A stretch of DNA of 5,600 nt from an uncultured Nitrososphaerota archaeon (GTDB lineage: Bacteria > Bacillota > Clostridia > Oscillospirales > Ruminococcaceae). The notes under the pieces are model-generated. The model ran no database searches and was not told the DNA's origin. It saw only the letters and a program-made list of their open reading frames with translations. Position numbers and translations under genes: made by a program. Positions 1-5,600 of the stretch are shown piece after piece. Position 1 is the first letter of the stretch; every line of letters begins with the position of its first letter. The stretch is from NCBI GenBank assembly GCA_934869045.1, contig CAKXAF010000024.1, positions 9,747 through 15,346 of the forward strand, written 5' to 3'.

Positions 1-848
1 GCAGAGACCAGCTCCGGCGACTCCCACCTTCCTCCGGATTCCAAATCAGGATGATGCACAAAGGTAAAATTCATTCCCGGGCTTTTGGGGCCAAAGGTTT
101 CCGCCCGGAGGGAGCAGGTCCGGGGCTCCGGATCATGATTGGCAAAATAAAGCCCTATCCCGCCCCCGTAGTAATCCAGCCAGGTCATGGAGAGGTTTCC
201 GGAATAGGCGCATTCCAGGGCATAGAGTCCGTCCCCGTCCGGACCGGCGGCAGGATTGGCCGCCTCATATCCGTACCGGTATTCCTGCCACTTCCAGTAG
301 ATACACCGATGGGGCGAGGCAAAGACCGTGACTGGATCCGCGATGCGCAATCCGGCATGGTAGGGATAAACCAGCGTGTCGTCCTCCCAGCTCTCCCCCA
401 GGTAAATACCGTTGAGGATAGGGAACCGCACGTCCTTTACAGTCAGCTCCTCTTCCCGATTCTCCAGGCTCATCCGCCAGAGGGCCTCTGTCCGGCCGGC
501 AAGAAGTTCCAGCGTATACCTTACCGGAAGGTCCCAGCTCTTTTCCCCATCCGTAAGCTTTTGATACTCCACGGTGATCCGCACGCCGCCGTCCGGCAGC
601 TCCTCGGAGGAGATCTGCGGCCGGAGCGCGGAATCCCGGGCGATTTCATACACATTTCCGCCGAAAAGCCGAACCGTCTCCCCGCCCGTCCCGGCCCAAA
701 CCTGAAAAGGCTGCCGAAGGGTATACGCAGAGTTTTTGATGAGATTTTCCCCGGTCGATTCGTTAATCAGCTCCAAAACCTCGCCGGTCAGGCTATCCAC
801 CGCAGCGGACAGCAGCCCGTTCCCATAGTGATAGCGGCTCAGATACAC
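1..848 (-). CDS. DUF6259-like putative glycoside hydrolase, N-terminal part (3' end outside the window)
   Basis: The minus-strand frame is open from the stop of the binding-protein gene to the window edge. I chose the GTG at 846-848 because AAAGGAG lies 11 bases upstream and no ATG precedes it in frame. This gives 282 codons before the edge. The protein starts VYLSRYHYGNGLLSAAVDSL with no signal peptide or membrane segment, so it is probably cytoplasmic. The visible part looks like a beta-sandwich: alternating short strands, many Trp and Tyr, and a WLDYYGGGIGLYFANHD segment at about residues 223-239. From memory, this Trp-Leu-Asp-Tyr ... Gly-Leu-Tyr-Phe ... His-Asp pattern resembles uncharacterised DUF6259 proteins, where a mutarotase-like N-terminal domain precedes a barrel-like catalytic region. 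That catalytic part would lie outside the window, so no catalytic residues can be named. Its place as last visible gene of a sugar ABC operon supports a role in breaking down the imported glycan. That it is a real gene is fairly certain; the family is a moderate call and the activity is inference. Confidence 0.75.
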   Translation of the reverse strand, partial: MYLSRYHYGNGLLSAAVDSLTGEVLELINESTGENLIKNSAYTLRQPFQVWAGTGGETVRLFGGNVYEIARDSALRPQISSEELPDGGVRITVEYQKLTDGEKSWDLPVRYTLELLAGRTEALWRMSLENREEELTVKDVRFPILNGIYLGESWEDDTLVYPYHAGLRIADPVTVFASPHRCIYWKWQEYRYGYEAANPAAGPDGDGLYALECAYSGNLSMTWLDYYGGGIGLYFANHDPEPRTCSLRAETFGPKSPGMNFTFVHHPDLESGGRWESPELVS

Positions 849-859
849 GCCGAATCCAT

Positions 860-866
860 CTCCTTT
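860..866 (-). promoter_or_regulatory. Ribosome binding site deciding the GTG start of the putative hydrolase
   Basis: AAAGGAG on the minus strand ends 11 bases before the GTG at 848, slightly long but workable spacing. An ATG at 857-859 directly touches the GGAG, so it is too close to be used. It is also in another frame and meets TGA after six codons. This is why a GTG start is preferred. Confidence 0.6.
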
Positions 867-873
867 CCGATTA

Positions 874-900
874 CCGCGGGCCAGAAACCCTGGCCCGCGG
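874..900 (-). other. GC-rich stem-loop between the binding-protein gene and the putative hydrolase
   Basis: A perfect 10-base-pair stem (CCGCGGGCCA at 874-883 pairing with TGGCCCGCGG at 891-900) closes a 7-base loop. A G-U pair can extend it at 873/901. It starts 14 bases after the stop of the binding-protein gene and ends 7 bases before the next ribosome binding site. No T-run follows on either strand, so it is not a standard intrinsic terminator. The likelier role is an intercistronic element that protects the 3' end of the upstream message, so that binding protein is made in excess over downstream products. That role is inference by analogy with stem-loops after other binding-protein genes. 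Confidence 0.7.
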
Positions 901-914
901 CTTACACGGCATTT

Positions 915-2537
915 TTACTGCGCGTTATAGGTGTCCAGTGCGCGCTGGGTGATCTCCCGGTACTCCTCCAAGCCCATCTTATCGATTTGTGCCTTGTAGC
1001 TGTCCCACTGGTCGAAGCCCACCTCGCCGGTGATGAACTTGGCGGTCATGTCGCTGAGATAGGTATCGATATCCGCCTGAAGCACGGCCAGCCGCTCGGT
1101 GTCCTCTGCGGTATAGACAAATCCGCTCCAGATTTCCTCAGGGGTGTAGGGCTTCACAGCCTCGGCGGCTTTGACTGTCAGCTCAGGGATCAGATGGTTG
1201 CCGAAGTGCAGGTCGTCGGCCACAGAGGGGTTGCCGCCGCCGCTCCAGCAGACATAGGTGCCCAGAGCTTCTTCCATGTTCAGGCCGTCGGGATTTTTGA
1301 CCACATAATCGGTGAATTTCGGCACGCCGTCCACCATTTCATAGGTCTCCCCTTCCACGCCCATGAAGTAGGCTGTAATGCCCTCTTGGGAGTAGAACCA
1401 GTCGATCCACTGAACGGTTTCGGCGGGATGCTCGTTGACACTGGTGATAAAGGTGTTCTGTCCGGCAAAGGGAACCGTGCGGGAAGCATAGTTCTGGTCG
1501 CCGTTGGGTCCCTTCAGCGCACCGGGCAGATAGGTGAAATCGGAAGCGATATCCCCCAAATAGTTGGTGTTGTTGATAAAGGCAAAGCCGATGATATTCT
1601 GGGCCGCCTTGGCGGAAACCTGAGCCAGATCCATGGTAAAAACCTCCTGGTCCAGCAGCTTTTCGGTATACAGCTTGTTGAGGAACTGCAAAAACTCCTT
1701 ATAATTATCCGAGGTCTGGATAAACCGAAGCCCGCCAGTTGCCGGGTCGATATCCCAAATGCGCTGGGCAGCGCCGCGTGTCATCAGCCCGAAGGAACCC
1801 ATCAGGGAGTTGAACAATGAATCCTTGCTTTCCGCCACCAGAGGGATGTCATCGGCCTGGCCGTTTCCGTTATAGTCGTAGCTCTTCATTTTAACCAGGG
1901 TCTCATACAGCTCGTCTGTGGTGGTAGGCAGGCTCAGCCCCTGCGCCTCCAGCCATTTTTCGTTTGCAAACATCTTAACGGCGATACGGGACGGCGCCGC
2001 CGTAACCAGATAGGGGAATCCATAAATATGTCCGTCCGCCATCTTCAGATTTTTCTCAATGGAGGAATCATCCGCGAGATAGGAGCTGAAATTAGGCGCA
2101 TACTCCGACAGATATTCATCAACAGGCACCAATGCACCTTCCGAGGCATATTTCGTGATGTCCGCGTTGCCCATGGGGCACTTGAAAAACATATCCGGCA
2201 GCTGGTTAGACGCAAATTTCAGCCCCAGCTTTTCCGTAAAGGATGCGTTGGGCGCAGATTCAAAGTTGACCTTGATACCGGTTTTTTCCTCAGTGATCTT
2301 CCAAAGGGCCAGATCATTGAAATCGCCCTTGGTGTAGGGACCCTCCATGGCGAACGCCGTCAGCTCAATGGGTTCCTTAGACTCCGCGCTGTTTGGTGTG
2401 CCGGAAGAAGAGCCGTTTCCAAAGGAAGAGCCGCTTCCGCCAGAGGATGTGGACGATCCGCCTCCGCAGCCTGTCATTGAGAGAGCCAGCGATGCGATCA
2501 GCAAAAGGGGAAGCGCCTTTTTTGCCAACTGTTTCAT
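915..2537 (-). CDS. Extracellular solute-binding lipoprotein of a CUT1 sugar ABC importer (LplA-like)
   Basis: This 540-residue protein is the surface receptor that should capture the substrate and deliver it to the two permeases encoded upstream. The N-terminus is a lipoprotein signal: MKQLAKKALP, a hydrophobic stretch, then LSMTGC with the lipidated Cys at residue 24. A Gly/Ser-rich linker follows to about residue 50. The mature part has family 1 binding-protein features: KTGIKVNFES near 85-94, an NQLPDMFF segment near 111-118, and DYNGNGQADDIP at 221-232, an Asp/Asn loop of the calcium-binding type common in large LplA-like proteins. Length fits that group (about 500-560 residues). The frame is open further upstream to 3065, but the ATG at 2537 is chosen because AGGAGG sits 7 bases before it and the lipoprotein signal starts there. 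The gene follows the second permease by 62 bases. The ligand is unknown, though an oligosaccharide is most likely. Confidence 0.95.
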   Translation of the reverse strand: MKQLAKKALPLLLIASLALSMTGCGGGSSTSSGGSGSSFGNGSSSGTPNSAESKEPIELTAFAMEGPYTKGDFNDLALWKITEEKTGIKVNFESAPNASFTEKLGLKFASNQLPDMFFKCPMGNADITKYASEGALVPVDEYLSEYAPNFSSYLADDSSIEKNLKMADGHIYGFPYLVTAAPSRIAVKMFANEKWLEAQGLSLPTTTDELYETLVKMKSYDYNGNGQADDIPLVAESKDSLFNSLMGSFGLMTRGAAQRIWDIDPATGGLRFIQTSDNYKEFLQFLNKLYTEKLLDQEVFTMDLAQVSAKAAQNIIGFAFINNTNYLGDIASDFTYLPGALKGPNGDQNYASRTVPFAGQNTFITSVNEHPAETVQWIDWFYSQEGITAYFMGVEGETYEMVDGVPKFTDYVVKNPDGLNMEEALGTYVCWSGGGNPSVADDLHFGNHLIPELTVKAAEAVKPYTPEEIWSGFVYTAEDTERLAVLQADIDTYLSDMTAKFITGEVGFDQWDSYKAQIDKMGLEEYREITQRALDTYNAQ

Positions 2538-2544
2538 AAGTGTA

Positions 2545-2550
2545 CCTCCT
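2545..2550 (-). promoter_or_regulatory. Ribosome binding site of the solute-binding protein gene
   Basis: A full-consensus AGGAGG lies 7 bases before the ATG at 2537. It decides against longer starts in the same open frame, which would run back through the permease gene. Its strength fits the high level of binding protein such importers need. Confidence 0.9.
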
Positions 2551-2572
2551 AAACTAAAATGTGTTTTATGCA

Positions 2573-2588
2573 CCGGCCTTCCAGCCGG
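2573..2588 (-). other. Small inverted repeat between the second permease and the binding-protein gene
   Basis: CCGGC at 2573-2577 and GCCGG at 2584-2588 can form a 5-base-pair stem with a 6-base loop, 11 bases after the permease stop codon. No T-run follows, so it should not stop transcription. It could be a weak processing or stability element, or chance in GC-rich sequence. Confidence 0.3.
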
Positions 2589-2599
2589 ATGGATACCGA

Positions 2600-3490
2600 T
2601 CAGCCCTTGATCGCGCCGATCATCAGCCCTTTCACAAAGTACTTCTGCAAAAAGGGATAGACCGCAATGATCGGCGCCGACGCCACCACGATCAGAGCGT
2701 ATTTGATGCTTTCCGCCAGCACCTGCCGGCTGGCCAGGGACTCCAGATCCCCCAGCATGTTGTCGGACATCTGGTTCTGGATCAGGATGGACCGCAGCAC
2801 CAGCTGCAGGGGATAGAGACTTTTGCTGTTGATATAGATCAGCGCGTTGAAGAACTCGTTCCAATGAGCCACGCCATAAAACAGCGCCATAACCGCCAGC
2901 ACCGGCTTCGAAAGAGGCAGAATGATCCGAAGCAGCAATTGGGTGTTGGTACACCCGTCCACGACTGCCGCCTCGTGGAGCCCCGCCGGGATGCTGGTCT
3001 GCATATAGGTCCGGACAATCACCACGTTCCAGACGGAAATCGCCCCCGGAAGCAGCATCGCCCAAATCGTATCCGTCATATGTAAGGTGTTGGACAGCAG
3101 CAGATAGGTGGGAATCAGCCCTCCGCTGAAAAACATCGTCACCGTGAGCACCAGCGTAAAGACCCCCCGGCCCACGAAATCCGCCCGGGAAAGGGGATAT
3201 GCGGCCAGCACCGTGAGCACCAGATTGATGGCAGTGCCGAAAAGGGTATAGAAGATCGTGTTGCGGTAACCGACCAGAACATCCGGATCCCGGAACACCA
3301 TCCGGTAGCCCTCCACATTGACGCCCTTGGGCAGCAGCAGCACATGGCCGGAGATTACCTCCAGCGGATCACTGAAAGAGGCGATTACCACAAAATACAG
3401 TGGGTACAGAACGATCACCAGGGCCAGCACCAGCAAGACGGTGTTTACCAGGTCGAAAACACGGTCGTCCCGGCTTTTTCGCATGATCAT
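2600..3490 (-). CDS. Carbohydrate ABC transporter permease, second subunit (LplC/YtcP-like, CUT1)
   Basis: This 296-residue inner-membrane protein is one half of the transport channel, pairing with the permease encoded just upstream. About six membrane segments are visible, near residues 13-37, 76-99, 108-131, 141-160, 198-218 and 263-281. The cytoplasmic EAA loop that docks on the ATPase is intact: HEAAVVDGC at 172-180, followed by RIILPLSKP near 188-196. The C-terminus, LQKYFVKGLMIGAIKG, is typical of this family (COG0395). The preferred start is the ATG at 3490, giving MIMRKSRDD, with a GGAAGG-type ribosome site 5 bases upstream. The second ATG at 3484 is a possible alternative. The gap from the upstream permease is only 23 bases, so the two are almost surely co-transcribed. 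The family is certain; the substrate is not readable. Confidence 0.95.
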   Translation of the reverse strand: MIMRKSRDDRVFDLVNTVLLVLALVIVLYPLYFVVIASFSDPLEVISGHVLLLPKGVNVEGYRMVFRDPDVLVGYRNTIFYTLFGTAINLVLTVLAAYPLSRADFVGRGVFTLVLTVTMFFSGGLIPTYLLLSNTLHMTDTIWAMLLPGAISVWNVVIVRTYMQTSIPAGLHEAAVVDGCTNTQLLLRIILPLSKPVLAVMALFYGVAHWNEFFNALIYINSKSLYPLQLVLRSILIQNQMSDNMLGDLESLASRQVLAESIKYALIVVASAPIIAVYPFLQKYFVKGLMIGAIKG

Positions 3491-3495
3491 AGGGA

Positions 3496-3502
3496 CCTTC
3501 CT
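3496..3502 (-). promoter_or_regulatory. Ribosome binding site of the second permease gene
   Basis: AGGAAGG, preceded by further purines, lies in the 23-base gap between the two permease genes. It is 5 bases from the ATG at 3490 and 11 from the alternative ATG at 3484, so it does not fully settle which is used. Confidence 0.6.
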
Positions 3503-3513
3503 TTCCGAATATC

Positions 3514-4476
3514 CTAGAAGAGGCTGCTTTGATTCAGCCGTTTCGTAATGGTATTGACCGTGAGTAGCAAAACAAAGTTCACCACGGAGTTGAACAGCCC
3601 GATGGCAGTGGAAAAGGAGTACTGCCGCTGCTGAAGGCCGATTTTATACACATAGGTGGAAATGACCTCTGCTGAAGACCGGTTCAGGTCGTTCATCAGC
3701 AGGAACACCTTTTCAAACCCGACGCTCATCAGCGAGCCGCACTGCATGATCAGCATGATGCAGATGGTGGGCAGAATACCGGGCAGATTGATGTGCCAGA
3801 TACGCTGCAGCCGAGTAGCGCCGTCGATGACTGCGGCCTCGTGCTGCTCCTGATCGACCCCCGCCAGAGCGGAAAGATAGATGATGGAGCCGTAACCGGT
3901 TCCCTGCCATGCGCCGGAGAGAACGTAGATGGTTTTAAAATACTTCCCCTCATACATAAAATTGATGGGGTCCAGCCCAAAGGCGGTCCGCACCTGATTG
4001 AAAAATCCGCCTGAGGGAGAGAGGAACAGCAGGATCATCCCACACATGACTACCGTGGAAATAAAGTGAGGCGCATAGGTGATGGTCTGCACCGTTTTCT
4101 TGAACCGCTCTGCTCGGACCTCATTGAGCATCAGCGCCAGGATAATCGGGAGCGGGAAGCAAACCAGCAGGGAGTAAAAGCTGATGCTCAGCGTGTTCCA
4201 GATGATTTCTCCAAAATAGCTGCTGTTGAAAAACCGGAGGAAATGCTCGAATCCCACCCATGGGCTCCCCCAGATCCCCAAAGTGCCTTTGAAATTTTTG
4301 AACGCGATCTGAATGCCGTACATCGGCCAGTAGCAAAAGACTGCGAAATACACAAGTACCGGCAGGAACATCAAATACAGCTCCCAGTTTTTCCAGATGC
4401 TGTGCCTCTTTTTCCAGCGCCGGTATGCCGGCGTATGAAGGGGCGGCTGCCGCCGGGCGGAAACGTCTGCATGCAT
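3514..4476 (-). CDS. Carbohydrate ABC transporter permease, first subunit (LplB/YteP-like, CUT1)
   Basis: This 320-residue inner-membrane protein is the first gene of the operon and the partner of the permease that follows. A basic cytoplasmic tail of about 30 residues comes first. Membrane segments follow near 33-55, 94-118, 136-153, 183-203, 236-256 and 288-309. The ATPase-docking EAA loop is intact: HEAAVIDGATRLQRI at 212-226, ending in NLPGILP at 230-236. The C-terminus, ITKRLNQSSLF, is typical of the LplB branch (COG4209), the usual partner of LplC-type permeases and of large lipoprotein binding proteins. The ATG at 4476 is well supported by AGGAG 7 bases upstream. A near-consensus promoter lies about 48 bases upstream, and the probable leader is about 40 bases. 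No ATPase gene follows, which is normal for this subfamily because a shared MsmX-like ATPase usually serves it. Confidence 0.95.
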   Translation of the reverse strand: MHADVSARRQPPLHTPAYRRWKKRHSIWKNWELYLMFLPVLVYFAVFCYWPMYGIQIAFKNFKGTLGIWGSPWVGFEHFLRFFNSSYFGEIIWNTLSISFYSLLVCFPLPIILALMLNEVRAERFKKTVQTITYAPHFISTVVMCGMILLFLSPSGGFFNQVRTAFGLDPINFMYEGKYFKTIYVLSGAWQGTGYGSIIYLSALAGVDQEQHEAAVIDGATRLQRIWHINLPGILPTICIMLIMQCGSLMSVGFEKVFLLMNDLNRSSAEVISTYVYKIGLQQRQYSFSTAIGLFNSVVNFVLLLTVNTITKRLNQSSLF

Positions 4477-4483
4477 GCGATCA

Positions 4484-4488
4484 CTCCT
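4484..4488 (-). promoter_or_regulatory. Ribosome binding site of the first permease gene
   Basis: AGGAG within AGAGGAGTGA is spaced 7 bases from the ATG at 4476. It fixes the start of the first gene of the transporter operon. Confidence 0.85.
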
Positions 4489-4496
4489 CTGCGTAA

Positions 4497-4506
4497 AACA
4501 ATTGTT
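4497..4506. promoter_or_regulatory. Perfect palindrome in the operon leader, possible operator
   Basis: AACAATTGTT is a perfect 10-base palindrome. It lies about 11-20 bases downstream of the expected transcription start and before the ribosome binding site. A repressor bound there would block the operon. The next bases outward do not match, and short AT-rich palindromes arise by chance, so this is only a candidate. Confidence 0.3.
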
Positions 4507-4523
4507 ACTTTAGTTTCATATAT

Positions 4524-4552
4524 ATAATATCATATCTGTAATTAAATGTCAA
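4524..4552 (-). promoter_or_regulatory. Sigma-A type promoter of the ABC transporter operon
   Basis: On the minus strand there is a perfect -35 box TTGACA (4547-4552), a 17-base spacer, and a -10 box TATTAT (4524-4529), which has five of six consensus bases. A TG one base upstream of the -10 box gives an extended -10. The sequence upstream is AT-rich. Transcription should start near 4517, giving a leader of about 40 bases before the first permease gene. Such a strong core suggests that regulation, if any, is by repression. Confidence 0.85.
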
Positions 4553-4612
4553 GTAGATAACAAAAATTATTTCATTGATTCCATATGTTTTATAAAATTT
4601 TGGTACAAATCC

Positions 4613-4656
4613 AAAACGGTCTGCCGGACCAGAATCCTCCAATATCCGGCAGACCG
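4613..4656 (-). terminator. Second inverted repeat downstream of lepA, probable backup terminator
   Basis: CGGTCTGCCGGA (4617-4628) and its exact complement TCCGGCAGACCG (4645-4656) form a perfect 12-base-pair stem around a 16-base loop. On the minus strand it is followed by TTTTGGATTTG. The T-run is short and the loop is large for a terminator. It sits about 50 bases beyond the first lepA terminator and about 65 bases upstream of the operon -35 box. It may insulate the operon from lepA read-through. A protein-binding or small-RNA role is also possible. Confidence 0.6.
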
Positions 4657-4706
4657 CGCATCGCTCCGGCCAACTTATTCTCCTCAAAAGCCCTCTAGCT
4701 CCGCTC

Positions 4707-4737
4707 AAAAAGGAAAAGGGCGGCCAAACGGCCGCCC
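4707..4737 (-). terminator. Intrinsic terminator of lepA
   Basis: On the minus strand GGGCGGCC, a GTTT loop and GGCCGCCC form a perfect 8-base-pair GC-rich stem (4718-4725 with 4730-4737). TTTTCCTTTTT follows directly. It lies about 80 bases after the lepA stop codon and points the right way to end lepA transcription. Confidence 0.9.
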
Positions 4738-4786
4738 GCAGAGGGTTTGAACTTCCCAATATTCTTCCATGGCCCATTTTTTTCCG

Positions 4787-4817
4787 GCAGGCCAGCCTGC
4801 ACTCCGAAAAAGCAGGC
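4787..4817. repeat. Three overlapping copies of GCAGGC/GCCTGC just after lepA
   Basis: GCAGGC at 4787-4792, its complement GCCTGC at 4795-4800, and GCAGGC again at 4812-4817 allow two mutually exclusive hairpins, one with a 2-base loop and one with an 11-base loop. The first copy is 3 bases past the lepA stop codon when read on the minus strand. No T-run follows on that strand, so it is not a terminator. Alternative folding is possible, but no function is shown. Confidence 0.4.
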
Positions 4818-4819
4818 GA

Positions 4820-5600
4820 TCAATCATCGTCCAGCTTGAGCACCGCCATAAACGCTTGCTGGGGAACCTCCACAGAGCCCAGCTGCCGCATCCGCTTTTT
4901 GCCTTCCTTCTGCTTTTCCAGCAGTTTCTTTTTTCGGGTGATATCGCCGCCGTAGCACTTGGCCAGCACATCCTTCCGGACAGCCTTGACCGTTTCCCGG
5001 GCGATGATCTTTCCGCCAATAGCCGCCTGGACGGGCACCTCAAAGAGCTGCCGGGGGATATTCTCCTTGAGCTTCTCGCAGATCCGCCGTCCCCGGGCAT
5101 AGGCCCGCTCCTCAAAAACAATAAAGGACAGGGCGTCCACGATCTCGCCGTTCAAAAGGATGTCCAGTTTCACCAGCTTGGATTCCCGATATCCCAGAAG
5201 GGAGTAGTCAAAGGAGGCGTACCCTTTGGTACGGGATTTCAATGCGTCAAAAAAGTCGTAGATGATCTCGTTGAGGGGCATCTCATAGTGCAGCTCCACC
5301 CGGGCAGCATCCAGATACTGCATATTTTTGAACTCGCCCCGGCGCCCGGTGCAGAGCTCCATGATGTTCCCCACATAGTCCACTGGGGAGATGATGTCCG
5401 CCCGGACAATCGGCTCCTCCGCCTTGGCAATCTGGGCGGGATCCGGATAGTTGGTAGGGTTGTCGATCTCCGCCACCGTCCCGTCGGTCTTGGTAATGCG
5501 GTAAACAACGGAGGGCGCAGTGGTCACCAAATCCAGATTGAATTCCCGCTCCAGACGTTCCTGGATGATCTCCATATGCAGCAGGCCCAGAAAACCGCAT
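4820..5600 (-). CDS. lepA: Elongation factor 4 (LepA), C-terminal part (5' end outside the window)
   Basis: LepA is a ribosome-associated translation GTPase implicated in ribosome back-translocation or 30S subunit biogenesis. The window holds the last 259 residues; the GTPase domain and domain II lie beyond the right edge. The visible part opens with CGFLGLLHMEIIQERLE, the conserved end of the EF-G domain III-like region. EPIVRADIISPVDYVGNIM and the GRRG that follows belong to the domain V-like fold. The LepA-specific C-terminal domain ends the protein, including YGGDITRKKKLLEKQKEGK (window residues about 216-234) and VEVPQQAFMAVLKLDDD at the C-terminus. That lysine-rich signature is diagnostic and separates LepA from EF-G. 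The frame is intact to its TGA at 4820-4822. The ATG at 5575 is an internal Met, not the start. lepA is followed by its own terminator rather than by hemW, its frequent downstream neighbour in Firmicutes. Confidence 0.98.
   Translation of the reverse strand, partial: CGFLGLLHMEIIQERLEREFNLDLVTTAPSVVYRITKTDGTVAEIDNPTNYPDPAQIAKAEEPIVRADIISPVDYVGNIMELCTGRRGEFKNMQYLDAARVELHYEMPLNEIIYDFFDALKSRTKGYASFDYSLLGYRESKLVKLDILLNGEIVDALSFIVFEERAYARGRRICEKLKENIPRQLFEVPVQAAIGGKIIARETVKAVRKDVLAKCYGGDITRKKKLLEKQKEGKKRMRQLGSVEVPQQAFMAVLKLDDD

Larger units (their letters stand above)
4477..4819. other. Intergenic region between lepA and the transporter operon
   Basis: These 343 bases hold no gene I can support. 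From the lepA side they contain a cluster of GCAGGC/GCCTGC repeats (4787-4817), a strong intrinsic terminator (4707-4737), a second inverted repeat with a short T-run (4613-4656), an AT-rich stretch (about 4507-4615), the operon promoter (4524-4552) and a short palindrome (4497-4506). Open frames crossing it on either strand lack ribosome sites and run through the terminators, so I treat them as chance. Confidence 0.8.

Noticed and set aside
839..859. A six-codon open frame starting at the ATG at 857-859, as a leader peptide for the hydrolase gene
   Set aside because: The ATG touches the ribosome binding site, leaving no spacing for initiation, so it is most likely chance.
51..1820. A 589-codon open frame on the plus strand
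   Set aside because: It lies antisense to the hydrolase and binding-protein genes, both supported by family features and ribosome sites. Its translation has no recognisable domain and it lacks a good ribosome site, so it is a shadow of GC-rich coding sequence.
2538..3065. N-terminal extension of the binding-protein frame back to 3065
   Set aside because: The extension overlaps the permease gene in another frame and would bury the lipoprotein signal peptide. The ATG at 2537 has AGGAGG at ideal spacing.
4066..4527. A 153-codon plus-strand frame overlapping the first permease and the promoter
   Set aside because: It is antisense to a clear permease gene, has no recognisable domain, and runs through the AT-rich promoter region.
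4490..4620. A catabolite-repression (cre) site near the operon promoter
   Set aside because: No sequence with the TG..A..CG..T..CA layout was found on either strand around the promoter.
4505..4777. A 90-codon minus-strand frame between lepA and the operon
   Set aside because: It spans the lepA terminator, the second inverted repeat and the promoter, and shows no ribosome site or family resemblance.

Overview
The window looks like a chromosomal segment of a moderately GC-rich Firmicute, most likely a gut-type Clostridia (Oscillospiraceae/Lachnospiraceae-like). The inference rests on the Gram-positive style lipoprotein, strong AGGAGG-type ribosome binding sites, a textbook sigma-A promoter in an AT-rich island, and the sequence style of the genes. 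All five genes lie on the minus strand, so transcription runs from high to low coordinates. The window cuts into a gene at each end.

Right end (4820-5600): the 3' part of lepA (elongation factor 4), a housekeeping translation GTPase. Its normal C-terminus is followed by a strong intrinsic terminator (4707-4737) and then a second, longer inverted repeat (4613-4656).

Middle (4477-4819): 343 bases with no credible gene. They hold the lepA terminators, an AT-rich stretch, and a near-consensus promoter (4524-4552: perfect TTGACA, 17-base spacer, TATTAT with an upstream TG). A 10-base palindrome (4497-4506) lies in the short leader.

Left three quarters (1-4476): one apparent operon. In order of transcription it encodes two inner-membrane permeases of a carbohydrate-uptake (CUT1, LplB/LplC-like) ABC importer, a large lipoprotein solute-binding protein, and the N-terminal part of a probable cytoplasmic glycan-active enzyme resembling DUF6259 proteins. 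No ATPase, regulator or two-component system is in view. CUT1 importers of this kind usually borrow a shared MsmX-type ATPase encoded elsewhere. The simplest model is that the lipoprotein captures an oligosaccharide at the cell surface, the permease pair imports it, and the last gene product (which lacks a signal peptide) helps process it inside. The substrate cannot be read from the sequence.

I see no mobile element, CRISPR array, tRNA or rRNA, and no clear sign of a wholly new system. The points most worth checking are the enzyme of uncharacterised type at the left edge, the GC-rich hairpin between it and the binding-protein gene, and the tandem inverted repeats upstream of the operon.
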